NCBI RefSeq assembly: GCF_009996735.1
Contig: NZ_JAACYI010000004.1
Coordinates: forward strand, 110,971-174,970
Reading direction: 5' to 3'
Origin: Cellulomonas sp. APG4
Lineage (GTDB): Bacteria; Actinomycetota; Actinomycetes; Actinomycetales; Cellulomonadaceae
Length of the DNA stretch: 64,000 bases
Shown: positions 29,411 through 38,244 of the stretch, piece after piece
Layout: the number at the start of each line of letters is the position of its first letter
Position numbering within the stretch: the stretch's first letter is position 1
Program-made: the position numbers and the translations under genes
The notes under the pieces: model-generated
The model's input: only the letters and a program-made list of their open reading frames with translations
Database searches by the model: none
Told to the model about the DNA's origin: nothing

Positions 29411-29839
29411 TCACCATCCCCAGGCGGCCGCGCCCAGATGGCGGACGGCGCGCCACACGTTGACGCCGTCGTCCCGCTCGAGGGTGAGCTCGTGCGTGGT
29501 GCGCCGCACGAGCGGGATGCCGCGCCCCGACCGAGCGTCGTCGGGCGGCAGGGGCGGGTCGAGGTCCACCTCGACCTCGGGCCCGGGAGCGTGCACCTCG
29601 ACCCACAGGTGCTGCGCGGACGCCCCGAGGTGCACCGTGGCCTGCGCGGTCGAGGCGGCGTGCTCCACGACGTTGCCGACGAGCTCGACCACTGCGGTCT
29701 CGAACAGCAGCCTGTCGGCGTCCGTGACCTCGGCCTGCGCCTCCCACAGCCCGCTCACGGCGGCCGCGACGCGGTCGAGGCACTCGGGGCCGGCGCAGCC
29801 CTCGACCGTGCGGAGCGCGTCAGCCGGCGGCGAGGGCAT
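29411..29839 (-). CDS. RsbW-like ATP-binding anti-sigma/switch kinase
   Basis: A 142-residue GHKL protein of the RsbW/SpoIIAB type. The N-box ELVGNVVEHA and G-box DDARSGRGIPLVRR are visible. It is expected to be a serine kinase or anti-sigma factor acting on the STAS protein encoded just upstream; the two genes overlap by 20 bp. It is the last gene of the operon PP2C - glycosyltransferase - STAS - RsbW-like. Confidence 0.8.
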   Translation of the reverse strand: MPSPPADALRTVEGCAGPECLDRVAAAVSGLWEAQAEVTDADRLLFETAVVELVGNVVEHAASTAQATVHLGASAQHLWVEVHAPGPEVEVDLDPPLPPDDARSGRGIPLVRRTTHELTLERDDGVNVWRAVRHLGAAAWGW

Positions 29840-30155
29840 CGTCGACCGTCTCGTAGGGCCGCAGCACACGGTCCATCGTCGTGAGGAGCAGGACGGCGTG
29901 CACCTGGTCGCCCGCCCGTGCGATGCGCAGGTCGCCGCCCACCTCGCGCGCGCGGCGCAGCCCGCCCACCAGGGCACCGAGCCCGGACGAGTCGAGGAAC
30001 GTCGTCTCGGCGAGGTCGACGACCACGAGCGTGCGGCCCGTGGCCAGAGCCTGCTCGACCGCGGTCGTGAGCCCGCCCGCGGCGGTCATGGTGAGCCGGC
30101 CCACGGGGGTCAGCACGGCCGTCGTCGGGCTCGGCAGCTCGCGTCGGACCTCCAT
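29820..30155 (-). CDS. STAS-domain anti-anti-sigma factor (RsbV-like)
   Basis: A 111-residue single STAS domain. The phosphorylatable Ser lies in TTFLDSSGLGALVGG (about residue 57), the canonical site that RsbW-like kinases modify and RsbU-like phosphatases reset. The ATG shares one base with the glycosyltransferase stop (TGATG). It is co-encoded with both a PP2C phosphatase and a GHKL kinase, making a full partner-switch set in one operon. Confidence 0.85.
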   Translation of the reverse strand: MEVRRELPSPTTAVLTPVGRLTMTAAGGLTTAVEQALATGRTLVVVDLAETTFLDSSGLGALVGGLRRAREVGGDLRIARAGDQVHAVLLLTTMDRVLRPYETVDDALAAG

Positions 30156-32098
30156 CACGCAGGGCTCCTCTCCTCGGGGACGTAGCCGCGGTAGCGCAGC
30201 GCCGTCACGATCACGCTGAGGACGAGGAGGTCGTACCCCACCCACAGCAGGTTCACCGCGGTCCCGGGCCAGGGCGACAGACCCAGCCCGGCCCGCACCA
30301 GGCCGACCACGGCGGCGACCACCAGCAGCACCATCGCGATCAGCTGCGGCAGCACGAGCCGCCACGCCCCCGCGGCGCTGCCGCGCACCTTGGGCGTCAC
30401 CGCGAAGCCCAACGGCCGGCCCCACCAGACGTTCGCGGCCGCCGTGACCGTGGCCCGGATCCACAGCGGGAACAGGGCGAGGTTGTACTGCTGACCGCGC
30501 CAGGTGCGCACGCCTCGGGCCGCCACCACGAACAGGAGCTGGCTCGCCAGGAAGAACGGGATGAACCGCGCGAAGAAGTCGGCCGACCACGCGGTGACCG
30601 GCAGCACGCCGAAGCACAGGAAGATGATCGGCGCCGCGAGGTAGACCACGGCCGCGAAGCCGGACAGGTAGCTCCACATGGTCGAGAAGTACATGAGCCG
30701 CTGGCCCAGCCGCAGGCCGCGCACGGTGAGCGGGTTCTCGCGCAGCAGCACCTGGAGGGTCCCCTGGGCCCAGCGCAGCCGCTGGGTCATGGCCGTGGGC
30801 AGGTCCTCAGGCGCGAGGCCGAGCGCGAGCACCTCGTGGTGGTACACGCTGCGCCACCCGAGGGCGTGCAGCCGCATCGCGGTGGCCATGTCCTCGGTCA
30901 CCGAGACCGTGGCCATCGGCATCACCGCCTGGGCCTCGTGCGTGCGCCCCACGTCGACCGCCGCCACCAGGTCGCGCACCTGGGTCAGGGCGTGGACCGG
31001 CGACAGGTCGCGCTGCGCGAGGCGCTCGAGCGCGTCGTCGTCCACCACCACGGCACCCAGCTCGACGTCCGTCTCGATCGCCGGCCCGCCGGTGATCCGT
31101 GCGAGGTCGGCGCGGATCTGGACCAGGTCGGCCGCGAGGTCGGCCGTCGCGACCTCGTCGACCCGACGCCGGAACGCGTACGTCACCTCGCCGAGCGGGT
31201 CGCCGCGGTCCACGGCCGCGAGCGCGTCGTCGACGGCCGCCGCGACAGCCTCGAGCGCGGCCGTCTCCCGCGGGGTCCCGGCCCGACGGCGCGCCCGCGC
31301 GAGCAGCCGTCGTCCGGTGCGCAGGGCGTCGCGCACGGCGCGCTCGGTCTCGCGCACGTACCCCACGACGCCGAGCTGCATGAGCGCCTCGCGGCGCAGC
31401 ACGGCGTTGGACCCGCAGAAGAACGCGGCCTCCCAGCCGTCCTTGCCCTGCTGGATCGGGCCGTAGAACAGCGGCGCCTGGCTGCCGAGCGGGTCGGCCT
31501 CGGTGACGTTGGTGAAGTGCTGGGGCGTCTGGACCAGCGCGACGCCGTCGTCGGCGAAGTAGCCGAGGGTGCGGTCGAGGATCTCCGGTGCGGGCACCTG
31601 GTCGGCGTCGAGCACCAGGAGGAACTCGCCGTCGGTGCGCAGCAGCGCGTTGTTGAGGTTGCCCGCCTTGGCGTGCCGGGGGCGGTCCGCCCAGTCGGCG
31701 CCGCGCTCGAGGTAGCCGATGCCCTCGGCCTCGGCGGCGGCACGCAGCCCGGGGCGGGCGCCGTCGTCGAGCACCCACGTGCGGTGCGGGTGCCGGATCG
31801 CCAGGGCGGCTCGGGCCGTGGCCATGACCAGCTCGACCGGCTCGTCGTAGGTGGTGACGAGCACGTCCACGGTCGCGTCGGGTGGGGCCGGCGCAGGGGG
31901 CGTCCTGACGCGCACACGCCACATGGTGGTGCCGAAGAGCAGCACGTCGACCAGGCTGTACGTCTCGGCGAGCACCAGCGGCACGGCGATCCACCACGCC
32001 GACCAGTTCACCGACTCGAGCCAGCGCCAGGCCACGTAGTTGACGCCCAGCACCGCGGTGAGCACCACCACCGCGCGCAGCAGGGCCCGGCGCCTCAT
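30155..32098 (-). CDS. BcsA-like family 2 glycosyltransferase (cellulose-synthase-like)
   Basis: A 647-residue membrane glycosyltransferase. Two N-terminal helices precede a GT2 domain: VDVLVTTYDEP, WVLDDGARPG (Asp about 111-112), HAKAGNLNNAL, LDADQVPAPEIL (DxD about 164-166), TEDM (about 401) and QRLRW (about 439). At least five C-terminal helices follow. This is the processive cellulose-synthase motif set D, DxD, TED, QxxRW. A roughly 150-residue helical insertion separates CGSNAVLRREAL from the TED motif. No PilZ domain is visible, so c-di-GMP control is unlikely; control by the flanking Rsb-type proteins is the alternative. Product unknown. Confidence 0.85.
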   Translation of the reverse strand: MRRRALLRAVVVLTAVLGVNYVAWRWLESVNWSAWWIAVPLVLAETYSLVDVLLFGTTMWRVRVRTPPAPAPPDATVDVLVTTYDEPVELVMATARAALAIRHPHRTWVLDDGARPGLRAAAEAEGIGYLERGADWADRPRHAKAGNLNNALLRTDGEFLLVLDADQVPAPEILDRTLGYFADDGVALVQTPQHFTNVTEADPLGSQAPLFYGPIQQGKDGWEAAFFCGSNAVLRREALMQLGVVGYVRETERAVRDALRTGRRLLARARRRAGTPRETAALEAVAAAVDDALAAVDRGDPLGEVTYAFRRRVDEVATADLAADLVQIRADLARITGGPAIETDVELGAVVVDDDALERLAQRDLSPVHALTQVRDLVAAVDVGRTHEAQAVMPMATVSVTEDMATAMRLHALGWRSVYHHEVLALGLAPEDLPTAMTQRLRWAQGTLQVLLRENPLTVRGLRLGQRLMYFSTMWSYLSGFAAVVYLAAPIIFLCFGVLPVTAWSADFFARFIPFFLASQLLFVVAARGVRTWRGQQYNLALFPLWIRATVTAAANVWWGRPLGFAVTPKVRGSAAGAWRLVLPQLIAMVLLVVAAVVGLVRAGLGLSPWPGTAVNLLWVGYDLLVLSVIVTALRYRGYVPEERSPA

Positions 32099-33273
32099 GC
32101 GGGCCGCCGGGCGAGGGCGACCACGGTGACGTCGTCGGGCCTGTCGGGATGGCGGCGCGCAGCCGCGAGGAGCCTGTCGACGGCGTCCCGCGCTCCCGTC
32201 GCGCCGTCGAGCAGCTCACGCGTGCGGTCGACGGACGCGAGGGTGCCGTCGAAGAGGTCGAGCACGCCGTCGCTGAAGCTCACGAGCAGGTCGCCGTGCC
32301 CCAGGGAGGTCGACGCTCCCTGCCGCACCTCCTCGAACGAGAGTCCCAGCGGCGCGCCCGTCGGCTCGAGCCGCTCGACGGCGCCGTCGGCCCGCAGCAC
32401 GAGCGTGAGACCGTGCCCCGCGTCGGCGTACCTCACCGCGCCGCTCGCCGGGTCCACGTGCAGGCGCACGCACGTGACGAACGAGCCGGCCGCCTGGAGG
32501 TCCTCCTCGAGCGCCTCCTCGGCGCCGCGCAGCGCCTCCTCGACGCTCAGCCGGCGGCCCGAGGCCCGCAGCACCGCGCGCACCGTCGCGGCGACGATCG
32601 CCGCCGGCATGCCCTTGCCCATCACGTCGGCGAGCGTCAGGACGAAACCGTCCGGCACCACCTGCCAGTCGTAGAAGTCCCCGCCCACCTGGCGTGCGGG
32701 CAGGCACTGCGCGGCGAGCTCGAACCCCGGGAGCACAGGCACCGTGCGGGGCAGCAGGTTCGCCTGCACCTGGCCCGCGCGCTGCAGCTCGTCCTCGGTG
32801 ATGAGCTCCTTCTCGACCCACAGGGCCAGGTCCCGGAGCAGGTGGGCCTCGGCCTCGCTGAACTCGCGCGGCTCGGTGTCCAGGAGGCACAGCGTCCCGA
32901 TGCGATGGCCGCCCGCCGAGGTGATCGGGTGACCCGCGTAGAAGCGCACGTTCGGGGCGCCCAGCACGTAAGGGTTGTCTGCGAACCGCGGGTCGGTACG
33001 CGCATCGGGCACGACGAGGGTGGTGGGCTCGCTGATGACGACCGTGCAGAAGGAGTCCAGGCGCGGCGCCTCGACGGCGCCGAGGCCCACCTCGGCCTTG
33101 TAGTAGAGCCTGTCGGCGTCGACGAGCGAGACGAACGCGGACGACGTGCCGAACAGGCGCTGCGCGAGGCGCACCACCCGGTCGAAGCGTTCCTCGCGCG
33201 GGCTGTCCAGCTGCGCGAGCTCGTGGAGTGCAGCGAGCCGGGCCTGCTCGCCGTCGTCGACCGGGACGGGCAT
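32095..33273 (-). CDS. GAF-PP2C (SpoIIE/RsbU-type) serine phosphatase
   Basis: A 392-residue protein. The N-terminal GAF sensor domain spans about 20-150 (FGTSSAFVSLVDADRLYYKA, FYAGHPITSAGGHRIGTLCLLD). A SpoIIE-type PP2C domain follows at about 180-390 (RQVGGDFYDW, ADVMGKGMPAA, DAGHG, SFSDGVLDLF, DDVTVVALAR) with the metal-binding Asp residues intact. It is likely to dephosphorylate the STAS protein two genes downstream. The ATG at 33,273 is preferred over a TTG three codons upstream. Its stop overlaps the glycosyltransferase start by ATGA. Confidence 0.88.
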   Translation of the reverse strand: MPVPVDDGEQARLAALHELAQLDSPREERFDRVVRLAQRLFGTSSAFVSLVDADRLYYKAEVGLGAVEAPRLDSFCTVVISEPTTLVVPDARTDPRFADNPYVLGAPNVRFYAGHPITSAGGHRIGTLCLLDTEPREFSEAEAHLLRDLALWVEKELITEDELQRAGQVQANLLPRTVPVLPGFELAAQCLPARQVGGDFYDWQVVPDGFVLTLADVMGKGMPAAIVAATVRAVLRASGRRLSVEEALRGAEEALEEDLQAAGSFVTCVRLHVDPASGAVRYADAGHGLTLVLRADGAVERLEPTGAPLGLSFEEVRQGASTSLGHGDLLVSFSDGVLDLFDGTLASVDRTRELLDGATGARDAVDRLLAAARRHPDRPDDVTVVALARRPA

Positions 33274-33283
33274 GCCCGCCAAA

Positions 33284-34630
33284 CTAGCGAGGCCCCTCCG
33301 CGGCTGCGACCGGGGCGAGGCCGCGGGCGCCGTCGTCGGGCCCCGGCAGCTCGCGCATGCGCAGCATGGGCGACACGACCACGGGCAGCGCCGCGACGGC
33401 GGTCCCCGCGACGGCGACCCAGAAGGTCGCGACGACGCCCAGCTGCGTGCCGAGCCAGCCTCCGAGCAGCCCGCCGAGCGGCATGGTCCCCCACACGACG
33501 AACCGCACCGAGGCGTTCATCCGGCCCAGCAGCCGGGGCGGGCACACGCGCTGGCGGAAGCTCACCTGGGCGACGTTGTAGACGATGATCGCCGCGTTCG
33601 CGAGGAAGCCGCCCACGACGAGCACCGCCGCGGGTGGGACGCCGACGGCGGCGAGCGGCTGGGCGAGCGGGGTGAGTGCGAGGGCCGGGGCGAACAGCAC
33701 CGCGGAGATCGGGATGATGCGCGCCTCCCCGAGGGCGCGCGCGAGGCGCTCGGAGGTCACGGCGCCGAGCAGGCCGCCCACGGCGGAGGCCGAGAGCATG
33801 AGACCGAGCGCCGACTCGTCGAGGCCCAGGGTGCGCAGCACGTACAGCGCCGTGAGCGAACCCGACGCGGCGCCGAAGAAGTTGCCGAGGCCCGTGCACG
33901 CGACGATGCGGCGCAGCAGCGGCTGGTGCACCACGAACCGCAGGCCCTCGGCGATCTCGCTGCGCAGCGGCCTGCGGTCCTCACGCGACGGCAGCTGCTC
34001 GACGTGCCGGATGCGCCCGACGGCGACCGCGCTGACCAGGTAGGTCACGACCGTCCCGGCGAGCAGCACGGGCGCCGCGAGAACCCGCAGCAGCGCGCCG
34101 CCCAGCGCGGGTGCCGCGACCATCGCGACGGACTGGGTCGCCTGGAGCTTCGAGTTGCCCTCGACGACGTGCTCGAGCCCCACGAGGCCCGGCACGTAGC
34201 TCTGGTGCGCGACGTCGAAGAACACCGTCGCGGCGCTCATCACCAGGGCGGCACCGTAGAGGAGCGGCATCGAGGCGTGGCCCGTGAGCGCGGCGGTGAC
34301 CACGACCGCCAGCACGGCAGCGCGCACCACGTCGGCCACGATCAGGGTGCGCCGCTTGCGCATGCGGTCCACCCAGGCGCCCGCCGGCAGGCCGATGACG
34401 AGGAACGCGGCGGTCTCGGCCGCCGTGAGCAGGCCCATCTGCCACTCGGTCGCGTGCAGGTGGGTGACGGCGAACACGGGCAGCACGAGGAACGCGAGCT
34501 GGGCGCCCGCCTGGCCCAGGCCGTCGCCGAGCCAGAGCCACCGGAAGTCGCGGTGGTGCACCAGCGAGACGCGCCGGGCCGGGTTGGGCGTGGAGTCGGG
34601 CGCCAGGGGGCCCGGGGTCGGCGACGTCAT
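33284..34630 (-). CDS. MFS efflux transporter
   Basis: A 448-residue major facilitator of the enterobactin-exporter/macrolide-efflux type with 10-12 hydrophobic segments. The loop 2-3 motif PAGAWVDRMRKRR corresponds to MFS motif A. The middle loop (HVEQLPSREDRRPL) separates the halves. It probably exports a drug or other hydrophobic compound. A divergent winged-helix regulator gene and a palindrome in the shared promoter suggest inducible control. Confidence 0.85.
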   Translation of the reverse strand: MTSPTPGPLAPDSTPNPARRVSLVHHRDFRWLWLGDGLGQAGAQLAFLVLPVFAVTHLHATEWQMGLLTAAETAAFLVIGLPAGAWVDRMRKRRTLIVADVVRAAVLAVVVTAALTGHASMPLLYGAALVMSAATVFFDVAHQSYVPGLVGLEHVVEGNSKLQATQSVAMVAAPALGGALLRVLAAPVLLAGTVVTYLVSAVAVGRIRHVEQLPSREDRRPLRSEIAEGLRFVVHQPLLRRIVACTGLGNFFGAASGSLTALYVLRTLGLDESALGLMLSASAVGGLLGAVTSERLARALGEARIIPISAVLFAPALALTPLAQPLAAVGVPPAAVLVVGGFLANAAIIVYNVAQVSFRQRVCPPRLLGRMNASVRFVVWGTMPLGGLLGGWLGTQLGVVATFWVAVAGTAVAALPVVVSPMLRMRELPGPDDGARGLAPVAAAEGPR

Positions 34631-34650
34631 GGTGGCGAGGATCCCGTCAC

Positions 34651-34670
34651 TGATTGGGATTTGTCAATCA
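34651..34670. promoter_or_regulatory. Putative operator between the MFS and HTH genes
   Basis: TGATTG (34,651-34,656) and CAATCA (34,665-34,670) are separated by 8 bp. They form an AT-rich inverted repeat, unusual in this GC-rich DNA, midway in the 90-bp divergent intergenic region. It probably binds the HTH protein encoded from 34,721. Confidence 0.5.
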
Positions 34671-34720
34671 CTCTTTCCGGAGCGTGCCCTCGCGGTCCGC
34701 GCCCGGCTACGGTGACGCGC

Positions 34721-35242
34721 GTGAGCTCCCACGCCGAGGTCGACGCCGACGCCCGTGCGCTCGCGTCCGTGGTCCGCATGCGCATCCTGCGGCTGTGCCT
34801 CGACGAGGCGCTCACCAACAAGCAGATCGCCGAGCGCCTCGGCAAGGACCCGGCGACCACCTACCACCACGTCCGCACGCTCGCGGCACGCGGGTTCCTC
34901 GCCGCGGAGGCCGAGCGGCGCGGCGCCCGCGGAGCCCGCGAGATCCCGTACCGCGCGACCAAGAAGTCCTGGCGCACGGACATCGGCGAGGCGGGCAGCC
35001 GGCTGCTCATCGAGACGTTCCTCGAGGAGGTCGCCGAGGCCCCGCCGTCGTCCGTGGTCGCCTCACGCCTGGGCGTGCGCCTGGGCTCCGAGGCCTACGA
35101 GCAGCTCCATCGCCGCCTGGGCGACCTGCTCCAGGAGTACGCCGACCTCGAGCCGGACCCCGAGGGCACGCCGTACTCGATCTTCGTCGCCGTCCACGAG
35201 GACGTCGCACGTGGGCGGAGGGCAAGGGATTCGAACCCTTGA
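34721..35242 (+). CDS. ArsR-like winged-helix transcriptional regulator
   Basis: A 173-residue protein. The helix-turn-helix is VVRMRILRLCLDEALTNKQIAERLGKDPATTYHHVRTL (about 14-52), followed by a wing with RGAREIPYRAT. The C-terminal alpha-rich part is probably dimerising or ligand-binding. Start GTG at 34,721. The final codons run into the 74-bp tRNA-derived repeat at 35,215, and the stop lies inside it; because attB carries the same bases, the insertion did not change the protein. It is likely the repressor of the divergent MFS gene. Confidence 0.82.
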   Translation: MSSHAEVDADARALASVVRMRILRLCLDEALTNKQIAERLGKDPATTYHHVRTLAARGFLAAEAERRGARGAREIPYRATKKSWRTDIGEAGSRLLIETFLEEVAEAPPSSVVASRLGVRLGSEAYEQLHRRLGDLLQEYADLEPDPEGTPYSIFVAVHEDVARGRRARDSNP

Positions 35243-35288
35243 GTACGGGGTCACCGCACTAACGGTTTTCAAGACCGTCGCTTTCGGC
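35215..35288. repeat. Left attachment site: 74-bp copy of the tRNA-Ser(UGA) 3' part
   Basis: Identical over 74 bp to 59,203-59,276, the 3' portion of the intact tRNA-Ser(UGA). It contains the T-arm, variable arm and anticodon arm (CTTGAAA loop) but no 5' acceptor or D-arm, so it is not a functional tRNA. This is the chromosomal half-site left by integration. Confidence 0.93.
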
Positions 35289-35371
35289 TGTATGCAAGCC
35301 TGCGTCCGTCACCCATCCTCGCAGGTCAGAGGCTACTTGTGATCTCCGTCTGCACCGTCACAGGTGCACAG

Positions 35372-35446
35372 TGGAGACAGTTACGGAGACGGTTTTGTTG
35401 ATCAAGGTGCACCGAGGCGCCCGCTGGAGACCGTCTGGAGACACTC
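35372..35446. repeat. Left cluster of TGGAGAC arm-type repeats
   Basis: Four copies of an 11-mer on the + strand: TGGAGACAGTT (35,372-35,382), CGGAGACGGTT (35,384-35,394), TGGAGACCGTC (35,425-35,435) and TGGAGACACTC (35,436-35,446). They lie 84-158 bp inside the left attachment site. The motif recurs at the right end and at the integrase promoter, as expected for integrase arm-binding sites. Confidence 0.7.
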
Positions 35447-35523
35447 GCCAGCACCCTCGTCCACCCCCGCTGCGGACCCCAGCCTGGCACTCTCTGTGAT
35501 GCACCCGAGCGCGCAGGAGGACA

Positions 35524-36417
35524 GTGGTGGCACAGACACCTGAGGTACCGAAGCAACTCCTCGGCACCGTGCAGTACCCCGACGCCGGAGACCTGTCGTC
35601 CTACCTCATCCATATGACCAGCAGCGGGGAGGCACTCGCCTCGATCCTCACTCAGGGATGCGTCGAGGCTCGCAATCCGTTCGGCTTCGTCTACAAGAGA
35701 CCTGAACTCGCCGCTACGCACATGGCGGTGTGCCTCACGGAGGCTCCTGCGAACGAACTCGGTCGCATCACGGCACGGAAGTCGCAGTTCGGCGTGGTCT
35801 TCCACAGGGACTTCATCCGCGACCAAGGCGGACAGCGCGTCTGGTACATCAACCACGGAACCCCTACGTGGGAGGCGTTCCTGCACGAAGCAGACCGGCT
35901 CCGCGCGCTCAACGAAGACAGCCGCTTCTTCGAGTTGACCCCCTTCATCGACATGGTGCGACCTGGGTCGTACGCGTTCGACTGGGAGCGGGAGTGGCGC
36001 GTGCTCGGTCATCTGCGGTTCGAGTGGGAGGACGTTGCCTACCTCATCACCCCGGAGGAGGGACTCCTCACCTTCGAGGACCAGCCTGAGGTCGGTTCAG
36101 GCGGCTTCAACATCGCGGAAGGTGACTACGAGTGGTCCGGTGGCACCTTCACCGAACTCGATGAGGCGATGAACGTCCTCATGCGTGAGTTCCTTGAGGA
36201 GTTCGAAGGACCGGAGCAACACCTGTGGCTCGACAGAGAGTCAGAGGACGGCTTCAACTGGGGAGGCTTCAGGCGCTGGGAGACCGAGGACGCAGTGGAG
36301 CACCTCTTCGGTGATCGACCCGAGAAGGTTCAGGAAGCGCTACGTGACCATCTCGGTCTCGTGTCTGACGGGTGGCTGTCCACCAGCGAGTACAACGAGC
36401 CGCCTGACGACTTCTAG
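35524..36417 (+). CDS. AbiGi/DUF2971-like protein, putative phage-defence gene
   Basis: A protein of about 297 residues starting at one of two adjacent GTG codons (35,524 or 35,527) after AGGAGG. The N-terminal part has the pattern of AbiGi/DUF2971 proteins. YLIHMTSSGEALASILTQG resembles the usual HFT..eaL..Il..G, then AVCLTEAP, FGVVFHRDF and WEREWRVLGHL (the EWR motif). The C-terminal 100 residues are acidic and unassigned. It is the only gene between the left attachment site and the integrase, and it ends 4 bp inside the integrase 3' end. The defence role is inferred from family resemblance. Confidence 0.55.
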   Translation: MVAQTPEVPKQLLGTVQYPDAGDLSSYLIHMTSSGEALASILTQGCVEARNPFGFVYKRPELAATHMAVCLTEAPANELGRITARKSQFGVVFHRDFIRDQGGQRVWYINHGTPTWEAFLHEADRLRALNEDSRFFELTPFIDMVRPGSYAFDWEREWRVLGHLRFEWEDVAYLITPEEGLLTFEDQPEVGSGGFNIAEGDYEWSGGTFTELDEAMNVLMREFLEEFEGPEQHLWLDRESEDGFNWGGFRRWETEDAVEHLFGDRPEKVQEALRDHLGLVSDGWLSTSEYNEPPDDF

Positions 36418-37727
36418 CCTCGACCGCTGAGCGAGCGGGTCACGGCTCTGATGGCGTCGTGTGCAGCCTCGCTCGCAGTGCCGACGTACCTACTCGTCAT
36501 GTCGATCCGGCTGTGTCCGAGCACATCGCGGACGGCGGTCAGCGGCGCTCCGGCATCGATCATGAGGGTCGCGCTGGAGTGTCGTGCGTCATGGACCCTG
36601 GCGCGGCGACCCAAGACGGTCTGTGTCATCTCCTGCCACTGTCTCCAGTCATCCGAGGGAGAGATGGGAGCACCCCACGGACGACGGAAGACCAAGTTCT
36701 TCCAGTCCCGCTGCTCCTGCCAGCGCTCCCCCGCCTCCGCACGCTGCTCCTGCTGCTCCTCATAGAGGTTGCTCAGACCCTGTGCGATGTCGTCCGTGAT
36801 CGGGACCGTACGAATCTGGTTGGTCTTGGTTGTCCGCACAACCCGCAGACCTCCACCGTGGCGGCTCGGACACGAGGCAGGACGACGACCACACGAATCG
36901 TCATCGCACCCGTGCATCCACGCCTGCCGGTACAACTGCCGGTCGATGAGGATTTCGTTGCGGGAGACCTTCACGTTGTCCCAGACGATCCCGAGGCACT
37001 CCGACTGCCGGAGACCCACATACAGACCGAGGTGCCAGCGCACGAGTGCCTGGGTTCCGAGCGTCTCGGCGTGAGCCATGACCCTGCGTACCTCTTCAGC
37101 GCTCAGCGCTCGAAGGCGAGGTGACTCGATCACTGCGCTGTCCGCCGCGTTGCGGACGTTGGGAGCAGAGGGAGCACGCATCCTGCGCATGGGGTTACGA
37201 GCGATGTAGCCAGCGCGCTCCGCTGCGGTGAGGACCATGCTGAAGACCCGCCAGATGTTGCGCTGGCGGTACCAGGAGAGGGTGCCGCCACGGCGGGAGG
37301 TCTGCTGCGCGATGTCCGCGAAGGCTCGCCGTATGTCTGAGGACGCGAGCGTCGTCAGCGCCTTCGACCCGAGCCTCGGGAGGATGTAGTCGGTCAACTG
37401 CGCTCGGTAGTCACGCCAGGTGCCGAGGGAGACGCTGCGCTCGTCAGCGGTGAGTTCGCCTGCGGGAGACTGCGGGTCCTTGCTCTCCAACCAGGCAGCG
37501 ATCAGGTCACCAACCGTCCGTGGAGCACCTGGCGGAGAGCCGACCGGACGGTTCTCCTTCTTGTGGGGAGGGGCGCGACGGATGCGCTCTGCCTCGCGCC
37601 TGGTCCTCGCTCGGTACTGCTTGCGGACCTGGCGTCCCCCTTCGGTCCAGCGGAAGGTCACTCGGTAGCCAGCCGCGTCGGAACCGGTGACGCTGCCAGC
37701 GCCGTTGGGGTTCCGTTGTGGAGACAT
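36414..37727 (-). CDS. int: Tyrosine integrase of the element
   Basis: A 437-residue phage-type integrase. The N-terminal AP2-like arm-binding region has GYRVTFRWTEGGRQVRKQYRARTRREAE. The SAM-like core-binding domain is about 70-180. The catalytic domain contains Arg in GLRQSECLG, Lys in TTKTNQIRTV, HxxR in HDARHSSATL, His in LGHS and Tyr in SRYVG. All active-site residues are present, so it is probably functional. ATG start at 37,727. An arm-type repeat 21 bp upstream suggests autoregulation. Zn-ligand-like CDDDSCGRRPASCPSRH lies in the catalytic insertion. Confidence 0.92.
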   Translation of the reverse strand: MSPQRNPNGAGSVTGSDAAGYRVTFRWTEGGRQVRKQYRARTRREAERIRRAPPHKKENRPVGSPPGAPRTVGDLIAAWLESKDPQSPAGELTADERSVSLGTWRDYRAQLTDYILPRLGSKALTTLASSDIRRAFADIAQQTSRRGGTLSWYRQRNIWRVFSMVLTAAERAGYIARNPMRRMRAPSAPNVRNAADSAVIESPRLRALSAEEVRRVMAHAETLGTQALVRWHLGLYVGLRQSECLGIVWDNVKVSRNEILIDRQLYRQAWMHGCDDDSCGRRPASCPSRHGGGLRVVRTTKTNQIRTVPITDDIAQGLSNLYEEQQEQRAEAGERWQEQRDWKNLVFRRPWGAPISPSDDWRQWQEMTQTVLGRRARVHDARHSSATLMIDAGAPLTAVRDVLGHSRIDMTSRYVGTASEAAHDAIRAVTRSLSGRG

Positions 37728-37747
37728 GGCGACAGGCTAACGGTTTG

Positions 37748-37758
37748 TGGAGACAGTT
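37748..37758. promoter_or_regulatory. TGGAGAC repeat at the integrase promoter
   Basis: TGGAGACAGTT, identical to the copies at 35,372 and 59,039, lies just upstream of the integrase ATG. A partial copy (TGGAGACAT) overlaps the start codon at 37,719-37,727. It may let the integrase repress its own gene. Confidence 0.55.
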
Positions 37759-38104
37759 AGCGCCCCAGGCTAAGGCGCACAGTCGTGGTGTGGCGCGTCC
37801 TCTCGTCGACCTCCACCTCGGTGACCACGTGCACTCGATACTCGTCACCGCGCGGGTCGGTCCAACGAAAAGCGCTTAGAACTCGACCACCGCCTCCGTG
37901 AGTGGCGCAGTTGTTCGCGATGGAGTCCTCGTCGGAGATGTCGTCTCCCCATAATCCGTGCTGATGGTGAGCGAGGAACTCCGCGATGACCTCGTGCGGA
38001 ATACCGCTTTCCGCGATGGAACGTGTGATGTAGACGTTCCCCAGCGGGAAGAGCCTCTTGCCCGGCGCGTCCTCGTAGACGTACCCCGGCTCATCAGTGT
38101 CCAT
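37757..38104 (-). CDS. Small accessory-element protein, hypothetical
   Basis: About 115 residues from the ATG at 38,104 (MDTDEPGYVYED); in-frame starts further upstream are possible. The pattern LGNVYITRSI..EFLAHHQHGLWGDDISDEDSIANN..GGRVLSAFR..VTEVEVDERTRHTTTVRL resembles a small family common on plasmids and islands (HxxGdWGd..eDxxxN, lSaY, iTE.dR..TTvLl). No function is known for it. It is transcribed toward the integrase promoter region. Confidence 0.55.
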   Translation of the reverse strand: MDTDEPGYVYEDAPGKRLFPLGNVYITRSIAESGIPHEVIAEFLAHHQHGLWGDDISDEDSIANNCATHGGGGRVLSAFRWTDPRGDEYRVHVVTEVEVDERTRHTTTVRLSLGR

Positions 38105-38244
38105 ATGCCATATTGTGCCGCCGACCACCGACATTGCGTCGGGTTGCCAACCCTGCCGATTCCGCCTATCTAGCGTGGCATATTCTGGCATTATCCGGGG
38201 TTGCGGTTCTGGCGTCCGTACCGGCTTCATGCTTCAGTACACCC

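Noticed and set aside
35215..35288. Second tRNA-Ser gene
   Set aside because: It lacks the 5' acceptor strand and D-arm; it is the attachment-site remnant.
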